From DATKZH01 sp964475955 (GTDB lineage: Bacteria > Planctomycetota > Planctomycetia > Pirellulales > Thermoguttaceae): a DNA stretch of 8,732 bases. The position numbers and the translations under genes are program-made. Location: assembly GCA_964475955.1 (NCBI GenBank), contig CAYYZY010000273.1, positions 1 to 8,732 on the forward strand. The letters are read 5' to 3'. The notes beneath the pieces were generated by a model that was given only the letters and a program-made list of their open reading frames with translations, was not told the DNA's origin and ran no database searches. Positions 1-5,662 of this stretch are shown here, piece by piece; within the stretch, counting starts at the first letter, position 1, and each line of letters starts with the position of its first letter.

Positions 1-89
1 GGGCAGATCCCCACGAAGTAGTGCAGCACGAAGTTGTTGATCAGCGCCGCGCCGATGCCGATCTGGATCAGGGTGATCAACGTTTCCAT
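1..89 (-). CDS. rnfA: RnfA, N-terminal fragment (ion-translocating electron transport complex subunit A)
   Basis: Only the first 29 codons are inside the window; the gene continues past the left edge. The visible protein begins METLITLIQI and contains NNFVLHYFVGIC, which matches the start of the RnfA/NqrE family, where the first membrane helix carries an N-N-[FV]-V-L...G-[IL]-C-P motif. Cys29 corresponds to the family cysteine that helps bind a membrane-embedded [2Fe-2S] cluster shared between RnfA and RnfE. RnfA is a six-helix inner-membrane subunit of the Rnf complex. A GGAGA sequence ends six bases before the ATG, the clearest ribosome-binding site among the rnf structural genes here. The gene lies 101 bases downstream of rnfE, a gap containing a 9-bp perfect hairpin. 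NqrE is the paralogous alternative, but the rnfC-D-G-E neighbours settle it as RnfA. Confidence 0.93.
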   Translation of the reverse strand, partial: METLITLIQIGIGAALINNFVLHYFVGIC

Positions 90-127
90 CGCCAGTCTCC
101 AACCCGGCCTTGCAGCCGACACCAAGG

Positions 128-150
128 AGGACGGAATGGCGTTCCGTCCT
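128..150. repeat. Perfect 9-bp palindrome between rnfE and rnfA (REP-like)
   Basis: AGGACGGAA at 128-136 and TTCCGTCCT at 142-150 are perfectly complementary around the loop TGGCG. It sits in the 101-base gap between the rnfE stop and rnfA start and would form a strong hairpin in the operon mRNA. No U-tract follows on the minus strand, so it is more likely a repeat element or an mRNA-processing or stability hairpin than a terminator. I have an impression of similar GGACGGAATG-type palindromes in planctomycete intergenic regions; that is recollection, not a search. Confidence 0.7.
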
Positions 151-190
151 ACACACTTGCACGCCGTGCGCGCATCCTGCAAACGAGACC

Positions 191-820
191 CTATTCCTTC
201 CTCCGGGCGCGCTCCGCCCGCTTCTCGCCGATCCACTCCGCCGTGCCCAGAAGCAGCCCCAGTGTGAGGAACGCCCCCGGCGGCAGGACCATGATTCCCC
301 AGCTCGGCCAGGCCGAGGGCATCACCGTCAGCCCGAACCACGTGCCGGAGCCGAGGATCTCGCGGACCGTGGCGATGCTGGTCAGGGCCAGCGCGAAGCC
401 GAGCGACATCCCCACCCCGTCGGCCAGCGCCACGCCCACGCGCTGCTTCGACGCGCAGATCTCGCAGCGGGAGATGATCACGCAGTTGACGATGATCAGC
501 GGCACGTACGGGCCGAGCTGTTTGCTCATCGCGTACATGTAGGCGGCGAGGAACCGGTCGGCGATGGTCACGAACGTGGCGATCGTCAGCGTGAACACCA
601 GGATCCGCAAATGCGGCTTGAGCAGCCCGCGGATCAGGCTGATCAACAGGTTCGCCGAAATCAGCACGAACGCGGTGGCGCCGGCCATGGTCATGGCCGG
701 CTTCATCGCGCCGGTGACGGCCAGCGTGGGGCACATGCCCAAGAGTTGCCGGTAGACCGGGTTCTCGGGCAGGACGCCGCCGACGAATCGCTCGAAGGCC
801 GTGGGCTCTTGTGGGGCCAT
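191..820 (-). CDS. rnfE: RnfE (ion-translocating electron transport complex subunit E)
   Basis: Six-helix inner-membrane subunit of the Rnf complex, 209 residues, close to usual family length. The N-terminus holds NPVYRQLLGMCPTLAVT (residues 20-36), the family motif with Cys30; the mid-protein motif YVPLIIVNC ends in Cys113. These two cysteines, with their RnfA counterparts, are the expected ligands of the intramembrane [2Fe-2S] cluster that passes electrons across the membrane. The C-terminal half contains the conserved REILGSGT (153-160) and LPPGAFLTLGL (179-189) stretches. Unusually, Cys113 is followed by ISRCEIC, giving additional cysteines at 119 and 122 where E. coli RsxE has Ala and Phe. 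The ATG at 820 is the sensible start by alignment, though no Shine-Dalgarno is visible in front of it. It lies 75 bases after rnfG. NqrD is the paralogous alternative and is excluded by the Rnf neighbours. Confidence 0.95.
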   Translation of the reverse strand: MAPQEPTAFERFVGGVLPENPVYRQLLGMCPTLAVTGAMKPAMTMAGATAFVLISANLLISLIRGLLKPHLRILVFTLTIATFVTIADRFLAAYMYAMSKQLGPYVPLIIVNCVIISRCEICASKQRVGVALADGVGMSLGFALALTSIATVREILGSGTWFGLTVMPSAWPSWGIMVLPPGAFLTLGLLLGTAEWIGEKRAERARRKE

Positions 821-895
821 GGATCGTTTGGGGGTTTTCGTGTTCCGTGCGTTTGTGGGACGGCGGCCCGTCGTACGGCGTCTTCTGCCGCCGCT

Positions 896-1504
896 TCAGG
901 CGCGCCGGCGAATCGGCTCCTTCAGTTCGGCCACGGCCCGGTTGACGATCGTGGTGACGCTCTCGGAGGAGATGGTGGCCCCGCTGACGGCCTTGATCTG
1001 GTTGCTGTCCTTCGCCGGCTCGCCCTTCACGACGACCAGGGACTGCCCCCCTTCGATCGACTTGCCGGCGAACTGGTCGAGGAACAGCTCCTCGCTGGCG
1101 ATCAGGTTGCCCAGGCCGGGCGTCTCCTTCTGGTCGAGCACGTACAGGCCGGTGATCGTCGACGCGTTGGCGTCGAGCCCGACGAGCAGGTCGATCCGGT
1201 CGGCGAAGCCCTGTCCGCCGGCCGGCACCACCCAGCCGAGGTGCGTTCCGTCGGCGGCGAAGACCCGGTACACCGGGCGGGGCTCGCCGTCGGCCGGCGC
1301 GATCTCGACTTCCTCGGTTTTCGTCTTGTCGGCGCCGGGGACCAGGCGGGGGATGACGTCGTAGGTCTCCCGCTTCTTGTTCTCGGCGATGCGCGCGCTC
1401 AGCGCGGTCTCCACGCCGGCCAGCGCGCCGCCGTAGACCAGGGCCAGCACGATGACCAGCCAGGCCTGGCGGAGGTAGCTTCGGCGTTTGGGGTTTTCGT
1501 CCAT
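896..1504 (-). CDS. rnfG: RnfG (FMN-binding subunit G of the Rnf complex)
   Basis: RnfG is a membrane-anchored subunit whose large domain faces the periplasm and carries covalently bound FMN. This 202-residue protein has one N-terminal helix (about residues 13-35) followed by a soluble FMN-binding domain. Diagnostic stretches are YVLDQKETPGLG (121-132) and AVSGATISSESVT (172-184). In the second, Thr177 of the S-G-A-T motif is the residue flavinylated through a phosphoester bond by the ApbE transferase. No apbE is present in this window, so the enzyme must be encoded elsewhere. The ATG lies nine bases after the rnfD stop with no obvious Shine-Dalgarno, so translation is probably coupled to rnfD. 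Length matches the family. NqrC shares the domain but is typically longer and sits with nqr genes. Confidence 0.95.
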   Translation of the reverse strand: MDENPKRRSYLRQAWLVIVLALVYGGALAGVETALSARIAENKKRETYDVIPRLVPGADKTKTEEVEIAPADGEPRPVYRVFAADGTHLGWVVPAGGQGFADRIDLLVGLDANASTITGLYVLDQKETPGLGNLIASEELFLDQFAGKSIEGGQSLVVVKGEPAKDSNQIKAVSGATISSESVTTIVNRAVAELKEPIRRRA

Positions 1505-1513
1505 GGCGGCGTT

Positions 1514-2548
1514 TCAGGCTTTGGCAGGCGTCGGACCGCCGAGGGGGCGGGGGATCGTCCAGCGATTGATCAGCGGCACCGTCGCGTTCATCAACAAAAC
1601 GGCGAACATCACGCCCTCGGGATACCCGCTGAACACCCGGATCACGATCACCAGCACGCCGATCCCCACGCCGAAGAGGAACTTGCCTTTCGGCGCCAGC
1701 GGACTGGTGGCCGGGTCGGTGGCGATGAAGAAGGCGCCCAGCGCCAACGCGCCGGTGACGACGTGGTGCGGAGCCGTCAGGGGCGACGCCGGGAAGACCC
1801 AGTGCGCCGCTTCGGCGCACGCCAGCGCGGCCAGCAGCGTGCCGACGGGGATCTCCCAGGAGGCCGAGCGGCGCACGCACAGGTAGAGGCCGCCGACCAA
1901 CGCGGCCAGCGCGCTGGTCTCGCCCAGCGAGCCGTTTACGGTGCCCACGAAAAGCGGCCACAGCTCGGGGCTCGAGCCCATCTCGGCCGCGGTCTGCTTG
2001 GCGGCCGTCAGCGGGGTGGCCTCGGTCACCACCTTGAGCCCGGCGTCGCTGATGACGTAGTACGAAGCGCCCAGCTTCTCCGGGAAGCTCAGCATCACGA
2101 AAGCGCGGCCCACCATGGCCGGGTTAAAAACGTTCGCGCCCAGCCCCCCGAACACCACCTTTCCCAGCCCGATCGCCACGACCGAGCCGATCACCGCCAC
2201 GTACCACGGGGCGCGCCAGTGAAGCGAGAGGCCCAGGATCACGCCGGTCACCGCGGCCGAGAAATCGTTGACCGGAATCGGCTTGCCGCGCATCCGCGTG
2301 AACGCGGCCTCGGCCGCCAGGCAGCTCAACACGCAAAGCCCCACCTGGATCACCGCGTACCAGTGGAATATGAAGATGGCCGCCGCCATCACCGGCGCCA
2401 GGCCGATGAGCACGTCGATCATCATGCCCCGGGTGGTGAACTCGGCCGACGACAGGTGCGGCGACGAGGCCACCTCCCGGGCGGGCGCGGCCTGCTTCGG
2501 GCCCGAAGCGGGGGGCTCCGTGGAACTCGAACGATCACTGGGCGACAT
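1514..2548 (-). CDS. rnfD: RnfD (FMN-binding membrane subunit D of the Rnf complex)
   Basis: Polytopic inner-membrane subunit of the NqrB/RnfD family, 344 residues, covalently flavinylated. After a polar N-terminal extension of about 38 residues rich in Ser, Pro and Ala come TTRGMMIDVLIGLAP (38-52), the usual start of the family fold, then GGLGANVFNPAMVGRAF (134-150), one of its best conserved stretches. VTEATPL (174-180) is the flavinylation site, with Thr178 as the FMN attachment residue. Near the C-terminus, FFIATDPATSP (273-283) and SGYPEGVMFAVLLMN (307-321) are also conserved. I chose the ATG at 2548, which has an AGAAAGG eleven bases upstream; an in-frame GTG at 2575 would add nine residues but has no ribosome-binding site. 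It follows rnfC after an unusually long 188-base gap and precedes rnfG by nine bases. Confidence 0.95.
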   Translation of the reverse strand: MSPSDRSSSTEPPASGPKQAAPAREVASSPHLSSAEFTTRGMMIDVLIGLAPVMAAAIFIFHWYAVIQVGLCVLSCLAAEAAFTRMRGKPIPVNDFSAAVTGVILGLSLHWRAPWYVAVIGSVVAIGLGKVVFGGLGANVFNPAMVGRAFVMLSFPEKLGASYYVISDAGLKVVTEATPLTAAKQTAAEMGSSPELWPLFVGTVNGSLGETSALAALVGGLYLCVRRSASWEIPVGTLLAALACAEAAHWVFPASPLTAPHHVVTGALALGAFFIATDPATSPLAPKGKFLFGVGIGVLVIVIRVFSGYPEGVMFAVLLMNATVPLINRWTIPRPLGGPTPAKA

Positions 2549-2618
2549 GAGGCCGCAAACCTTTCTACGATGCACCGGCGGTCGGTGAGCCCACCTTGCT
2601 TGCGAGCATGCCGTCGCA

Positions 2619-2660
2619 TCGTGCAGAGAAGCCCTCGCGTCGCGCAGAGAAGCCGTCTCG
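2619..2660. repeat. 21-bp imperfect tandem duplication in the rnfC-rnfD gap
   Basis: Two adjacent 21-base copies (2619-2639 and 2640-2660) agree at 18 of 21 positions and share the core GCAGAGAAGCC. They lie in the 188-base untranslated gap between rnfC and rnfD. The function is unknown; it may be a remnant of local duplication or part of an RNA structure together with the hairpin at 2685-2703. Confidence 0.7.
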
Positions 2661-2684
2661 GTCTTCGCCGAAGCGAGCGAGCGC

Positions 2685-2703
2685 CTTTTCGCGGAGCGAA
2701 AAG
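2685..2703 (-). other. Intercistronic hairpin just downstream of rnfC
   Basis: CTTTTCGC (2685-2692) and GCGAAAAG (2696-2703) form a perfect 8-bp stem with a three-base loop, starting 33 bases after the rnfC stop. On the minus strand it is not followed by a U-run, so it is a weak terminator candidate. It could instead protect the 3' end of the upstream mRNA segment and give rnfC and rnfDGEA different transcript levels; that is inference. Confidence 0.55.
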
Positions 2704-2736
2704 CGACCCTTGCGACACGAATTCATGCGCACTTCC

Positions 2737-4086
2737 TTACCGCCGTTGCGCCATCACCTTCCCTACGCGAATCAATTGCACGAGCGGGATGCTCGCCGGG
2801 CACGCGTACGCGCAACACCCGCACTCGATGCACGCCGAAGCGTGGTATCGACGCGCCAGCTCCACGTCGCCGATCCGCGAAGCCAGCGCAATCTTGGTGG
2901 GAACCAGGCGCACCGGGCAGACGTCGACGCAGCGTCCGCAGCGGATGCAGGCGGTCTCGTCCGCGCGCCGGATTTCCTCGCGCGAGAAGACGGTGACGCC
3001 GCTGGTGCCTTTGGTGAGCGGCGCGTCGAGGCTGCCCACCGTGAATCCCATCATCGGGCCGCCGGCCACGACGCGCACCGCGTCGGCCCGGAGCCCGCCG
3101 CAAAAATCGACCAGGTCGCGGTAGCTGGCGCCGATCGGCGCCAGCAGGTTTTTCGGCTGCGCGATGCCCTCGCCGGAGACGGTCACGACGCGGTGCGTCA
3201 GTGCCGCCCCGCGGACCACGGCTCGCGCCAGCGCCGCGGCCGTGCCCACGTTCAACACGACCACGCCGACGTCCAACGGCAGGCCGCCCGTCGGCACCAC
3301 CCGGCCGGCCGCGGCGAGCACGAGCTGCCGCTCGCCGCCCTGGGGGTATTTGGTCGGTAGCCGCCGCAGCTCGACCTCGGTCCCGCGCGCCGCCTCGCCG
3401 AGCGCCTCGAGGGCCTTCGGCTTGTTGTCTTCCACGCCGACGACGACGCGCTCGGCGCCGGTCGCCCGCGCGGCGAGCAGGGCGCCGGTGACCACCGGCG
3501 CCGGGGCGTCCTGCATCAGGCGGTCGTCGGCCGTGAGGTACGGCTCGCACTCGCACCCGTTGACCAGCAGCAGGTCGATCGGCTTCGCTTCGTTGCGCGT
3601 GAGCTTGACGTGCGTCGGGAACGCCGCGCCGCCCAGCCCGACCAGGCCCGCCCGCTTCGCGGCCTCGACGATCGCCTGCGGCTCGTACTGCTCGAGCCCG
3701 TCGGTAGGCCACGGGCCGCCGAGGATGCCGGCGAACAGGCCCTCCCCGGCCAGCGGCTGCTCGTCGTCGGCCTTGATCGTGACCACGCCGACGTGCCGGC
3801 CGTTGGGGAGCGTGGCCGCCGAGGCCCGGCCGACCTTGCCGCTCACGCTGGCGTGAACCGGGGCGGAGACGAACGCCTGCGCCTCCCCCACAAGGTCGCC
3901 CAGCGCGACGTCGGCCCGCGGCTTGACCACCGCCTCGCACGGGGCGCCGAGGTGCTGCGCCAGCGCGATGCGCACGACCTCGGGCGTTGGGAGGACCTCG
4001 ATCGGGGCCGCCGCGGCAAGGTGTTTCCGCTCCGGCGGATGAACGCCGCCGACCGACTTGCCTGGGCGTGTGCGGAGAATCGTCAT
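2737..4086 (-). CDS. rnfC: RnfC (NADH/ferredoxin electron-transfer subunit C of the Rnf complex)
   Basis: Peripheral cytoplasmic subunit of Rnf that handles NAD(H) and carries FMN and two [4Fe-4S] clusters. The 449-residue protein has an N-terminal RnfC barrel-sandwich region opening with GGVHPPERK (13-21). A nucleotide/FMN-binding domain follows, with GLGGAAFPTHVKL (150-162) and LLVNGCECEPYLTADDRLM (173-191), then the SLBB-like segment with VTVSGEG (301-307) and GGPMMGF (342-348). The C-terminal ferredoxin domain has two classic C-x2-C-x2-C-x3-CP motifs: Cys380/383/386/390 and Cys419/422/425/429. The length resembles the short clostridial type; the long Ala/Lys-rich tail of E. coli RsxC is absent. 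The ATG at 4086 overlaps the stop of the upstream small gene as ATGA, pointing to translational coupling. The frame stays open further upstream, but that stretch is the other gene read out of frame. Confidence 0.97.
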   Translation of the reverse strand: MTILRTRPGKSVGGVHPPERKHLAAAAPIEVLPTPEVVRIALAQHLGAPCEAVVKPRADVALGDLVGEAQAFVSAPVHASVSGKVGRASAATLPNGRHVGVVTIKADDEQPLAGEGLFAGILGGPWPTDGLEQYEPQAIVEAAKRAGLVGLGGAAFPTHVKLTRNEAKPIDLLLVNGCECEPYLTADDRLMQDAPAPVVTGALLAARATGAERVVVGVEDNKPKALEALGEAARGTEVELRRLPTKYPQGGERQLVLAAAGRVVPTGGLPLDVGVVVLNVGTAAALARAVVRGAALTHRVVTVSGEGIAQPKNLLAPIGASYRDLVDFCGGLRADAVRVVAGGPMMGFTVGSLDAPLTKGTSGVTVFSREEIRRADETACIRCGRCVDVCPVRLVPTKIALASRIGDVELARRYHASACIECGCCAYACPASIPLVQLIRVGKVMAQRR

Positions 4087-4406
4087 CCTGGTTGTGCAGT
4101 CTTCTTCGGTGGCTCCATCCGGAGGAGCCGAGGCAGCCGCCTGGCAATCACGACCGAGCCGATCATCCCCGCAACGAGGCCCGCCACTCCGCCCAGGAGT
4201 TGACCCGCCTGGCTTCCACGGAAGCAGGCGGCCCCGAGGATCGCCAAAACGACCGGCCCAACGAACAGGCCCAGCGAGGCCAGCCCGAGACGCCAACCCG
4301 AAACGGGCCCCGCGACCTCGGCGTCGGCGGAAGCCGGGCACTCGCGCATCGCGCAGCCATGGCAGGCTGAGCCGTGGGGTTCTGTTTGCTTCTGGTGGGC
4401 GGACAT
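4083..4406 (-). CDS. Small two-helix membrane protein with N-terminal Cys motif, first gene of the rnf operon (RseC/MucC-like, tentative)
   Basis: This 107-residue protein has a cysteine motif at its N-terminus, CHGCAMREC (Cys15, Cys18, Cys23), then two hydrophobic helices (about 40-61 and 68-88) separated by a short loop, then a basic and proline-rich tail. The layout resembles the C-terminal part of RseC/MucC, which has a CxxC-type cluster followed by two helices, the second ending in a G-rich stretch plus ARR-type positive residues. Here GGVAGLVAGMIGSVVIARRL fits that pattern. RseC homologues are known neighbours of rnf genes and are linked to SoxR reduction in E. coli. The usual N-terminal RseC domain is missing, so the family call is tentative. 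The ATG at 4406 has GGAGGGG five bases upstream, the strongest ribosome-binding site in the operon. Its stop overlaps the rnfC start (ATGA). It may bind a metal or an Fe-S centre at the membrane. Confidence 0.8.
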   Translation of the reverse strand: MSAHQKQTEPHGSACHGCAMRECPASADAEVAGPVSGWRLGLASLGLFVGPVVLAILGAACFRGSQAGQLLGGVAGLVAGMIGSVVIARRLPRLLRMEPPKKTAQPG

Positions 4407-4457
4407 CTGAACCCCTCCACGCAGCGCCCCCCGAAGGCGGGGCGTGTCGGTTGTTGG

Positions 4458-4477
4458 CACGACTGAACACGACTGAA
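4458..4477. repeat. Perfect 10-bp tandem repeat in the rnf leader
   Basis: CACGACTGAA occurs twice back to back, 52-71 bases upstream of the first rnf-operon gene and immediately next to the hairpin at 4478-4504. The direct 10-bp spacing equals about one helical turn, which would suit a protein binding two adjacent sites on one DNA face. That role is inference; the repeat itself is exact. Confidence 0.7.
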
Positions 4478-4504
4478 ACTGCCAGACACCCTCTGGCGGG
4501 CAGT
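4478..4504 (-). other. Bulged hairpin in the rnf operon 5' leader
   Basis: ACTG and CCAGA (4478-4486) pair with TCTGG (4492-4496) and CAGT (4501-4504) around a CACCC loop, with CGGG bulged on one side. It lies in the untranslated region between the candidate promoter and the small Cys-motif gene. It does not match a riboswitch I recognise. Confidence 0.4.
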
Positions 4505-4535
4505 CACCTGGTTGGAACCGTCGTGACCTTTGCCC

Positions 4536-4563
4536 AATCTATCAAGTTGGCCGGCCGAGGCAA
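4536..4563 (-). promoter_or_regulatory. Candidate sigma70-type promoter of the rnf operon
   Basis: On the minus strand TTGCCT (4563-4558) and TAGATT (4541-4536) match the -35 and -10 consensus at four of six positions each, with a 16-base spacer. Transcription would start near 4529 and leave a leader of roughly 120 bases containing the 4478-4504 hairpin and the 10-bp tandem repeat. The call rests on motif resemblance only. Confidence 0.35.
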
Positions 4564-5100
4564 CCGCCATTGGCGGGGCCGCCAGGGGCACGTGAGAATC
4601 GCTCGAGGGATTCCAGACGGTATCCCCGTGCGAATTTCCGCGGGAATAACCTGAGCTAGTCAGGGGTGCTGTCGTCGATCGCAGCGAGCCCAACGTCCTG
4701 CCGATTTCGGGTGGTCGCTGCGCTCGACCCCCGCCACCCCCGACGCAGTCGCTGAACCCACTCTTCGGCAAATCCTGGTTAGGGAGGTCGGTGACAACTC
4801 CGCTCGCGGCGATCCGAGGCGATTATAGGCGCCCCCCCGCCCGGTCGCAACCTGGATCGCGCAGCGAAGTGTCCATCCGGCGAGCCCCGCGGCCCGGCGT
4901 GCGAAGCGTGTGCCGGGTCGGTCCGTAAAGCCCCGAGGCGTTTCGCAGGCGACGTTGTTCGAGGCCAGCCGGCCCCGATTTCCCTGCATCTTCCCTGCAT
5001 CTTCCCTGCATCCGGCGGCCGACGGGCGGCGAACATGCAATTGATCGGGCATTCGAGTCGTTCGGCGTTTGCGTCGGAACCCGTCCCACTGGCTGAGCGC
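4564..5100. other. Intergenic stretch without a credible gene
   Basis: No frame here shows recognisable protein features or a good ribosome-binding site. It holds a short palindrome CCTGA/TCAGG (4650-4664), an element around 4713-4729 (GGTCG/CGACC stem) and the 11-bp triplicate at 4980-5012. The minus strand at 4708-4725 reads ERSDHP in one frame. I recall this peptide string from spurious translations of dispersed repeats in planctomycete genomes, so this is probably another repeat copy (recollection, unverified). Confidence 0.5.
4980..5012. repeat. Perfect 3 x 11-bp tandem repeat
   Basis: TTCCCTGCATC is present three times without a mismatch (4980-4990, 4991-5001, 5002-5012). No gene covers it. 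A perfect short array like this is typically prone to copy-number change by replication slippage, making it a possible strain marker. Confidence 0.85.
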
Positions 5101-5166
5101 TACAATTCTGCGTACCGACGGGACCGGTTCTTGGGATGACGCAACCCTTTCGCTGGGAGAACCAAC

Positions 5167-5292
5167 ATGCAGAGTACCGAACCGCGGGGCACGATTCGCC
5201 CGCGCCGGCCCAACGCGGGTGCCACCGACGAATTTGCGCACCATGCCCGGCACGACGCAGTCGTGCCCCACGAACTCTCTATCCCTTCTTGA
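5167..5292 (+). CDS. Candidate 41-residue small protein (hypothetical, low confidence)
   Basis: An open frame of 41 codons starts MQSTEPRGTI and ends HELSIPS. In its favour, GGGAGA ends six bases before the ATG, a -10-like TACAAT is present at 5101-5106, and a perfect 7-bp hairpin (GAAGTCT/AGACTTC, 5291-5311) begins inside the stop codon. Against it, there is no convincing -35 element at the right distance. The composition is polar and rich in Arg, Pro and His with no membrane segment or known motif, and a second palindrome (5249-5267) lies inside the frame, which suits a repeat region or structured RNA as well as a gene. I do not recognise a family. Confidence 0.25.
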   Translation: MQSTEPRGTIRPRRPNAGATDEFAHHARHDAVVPHELSIPS

Positions 5293-5311
5293 AGTCTCGC
5301 CTAAAGACTTC
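5249..5311. repeat. Two perfect hairpins in 63 bases
   Basis: GGCACGAC (5249-5256) pairs with GTCGTGCC (5260-5267) around a GCA loop; GAAGTCT (5291-5297) pairs with AGACTTC (5305-5311) around a seven-base loop. No T-run follows either, so classic intrinsic termination is unlikely. They may be palindromic repeat elements or part of a structured RNA. Confidence 0.55.
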
Positions 5312-5343
5312 GCGACCACCGTGGGCACGATCTCGACAATGGG

Positions 5344-5406
5344 TCGGCTTCAGCCGATTGGCCGTTTGCCACCGGCTTCAGCCGGTGGGGCGCCGGCTTC
5401 AGCCGG
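5344..5406. repeat. Three-copy REP-like array (CGGCTTCAGCCG palindromes)
   Basis: The hairpin core CGGCTTCAGCCG appears three times: 5345-5356, 5373-5384 as part of an 8-bp stem spanning 5369-5388, and 5394-5405. Each has a TTCA loop between complementary GGC arms. The flanks differ between copies but keep pairing (T..A, CCA..TGG), as expected for elements maintained as hairpins. The array lies in non-coding DNA between the 41-codon candidate and the sulfatase promoter, about 185 bases from the latter. Confidence 0.8.
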
Positions 5407-5590
5407 GCGTCCTCAGCCGCTCGGTCGTGGCATCTCGGGAATCCGCGTCGGTCGGCGGACCTTCGTCGTACGCAGTCGCGCGCAGCACGCTTCGCGGTTG
5501 GGGGAACGGAAACCGGCCGCGCTGCTCGTACATGCACGACCTTGCTTTCTGCACGTTTTCGCAGCCCACCCGCGTCGCACCGCAGGCGAC

Positions 5591-5619
5591 TTGCCGCCGC
5601 GCCGAGCCGCAACGATAAT
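5591..5619 (+). promoter_or_regulatory. Sigma70-type promoter for the truncated sulfatase
   Basis: TTGCCG (5591-5596) and GATAAT (5614-5619) are separated by exactly 17 bases; they match the consensus at four and five of six positions. Transcription would start near 5626, giving a leader of about 37 bases before the sulfatase ATG at 5663. This is the best promoter match I found in the window. Confidence 0.55.
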
Positions 5620-5662
5620 GGGGAGCGGCCCCAGTTTTCCTGCCGCAGCGAGGAGACCTCGA

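Noticed and set aside
110..3124. Very long plus-strand open frame (over 1000 codons) across the rnf genes
   Set aside because: It lies antisense to rnfE, rnfG, rnfD and part of rnfC, all clearly recognised on the minus strand. The translation is rich in Arg, Gly, His and Gln with no domain, the usual product of GC-biased third positions.
1..4086. Nqr (Na+-translocating NADH:quinone reductase) instead of Rnf
   Set aside because: The C subunit has two ferredoxin-type C-x2-C-x2-C-x3-CP motifs and the RnfC domain order, which NqrA lacks, and the order C-D-G-E-A is that of Rnf.
4087..4470. In-frame upstream extension of rnfC giving a 577-residue protein
   Set aside because: The added residues are Arg/Pro/Gly-rich and come from the small Cys-motif gene read in another frame. 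That gene has its own strong ribosome-binding site, and the RnfC homology begins at the ATG at 4086.
4445..4475. Possible sigma54 site (TGGCAC near 4456)
   Set aside because: TGGCACG fits the -24 half, but the -12 position has no TTGC-like element, and the orientation is away from the rnf operon.
4478..4504. Riboswitch in the rnf leader
   Set aside because: There is a hairpin but none of the conserved cores I know (FMN, cobalamin, TPP, SAM). It is kept only as a structured leader.
4980..5012. CRISPR-like short repeats
   Set aside because: The 11-bp units are directly adjacent, without spacers, and there are only three copies; no cas gene is nearby.
4660..5328. Minus-strand open frame of 222 codons in the intergenic region
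   Set aside because: It crosses the 11-bp tandem repeat, the hairpins and the ERSDHP-type repeat element. There is no ribosome-binding site or recognisable domain.
5069..5662. Upstream in-frame extension of the sulfatase
   Set aside because: It would place about 200 residues of repeat-derived sequence ahead of an obvious signal peptide. The ATG at 5663 has AGGAG and a promoter at proper spacing.
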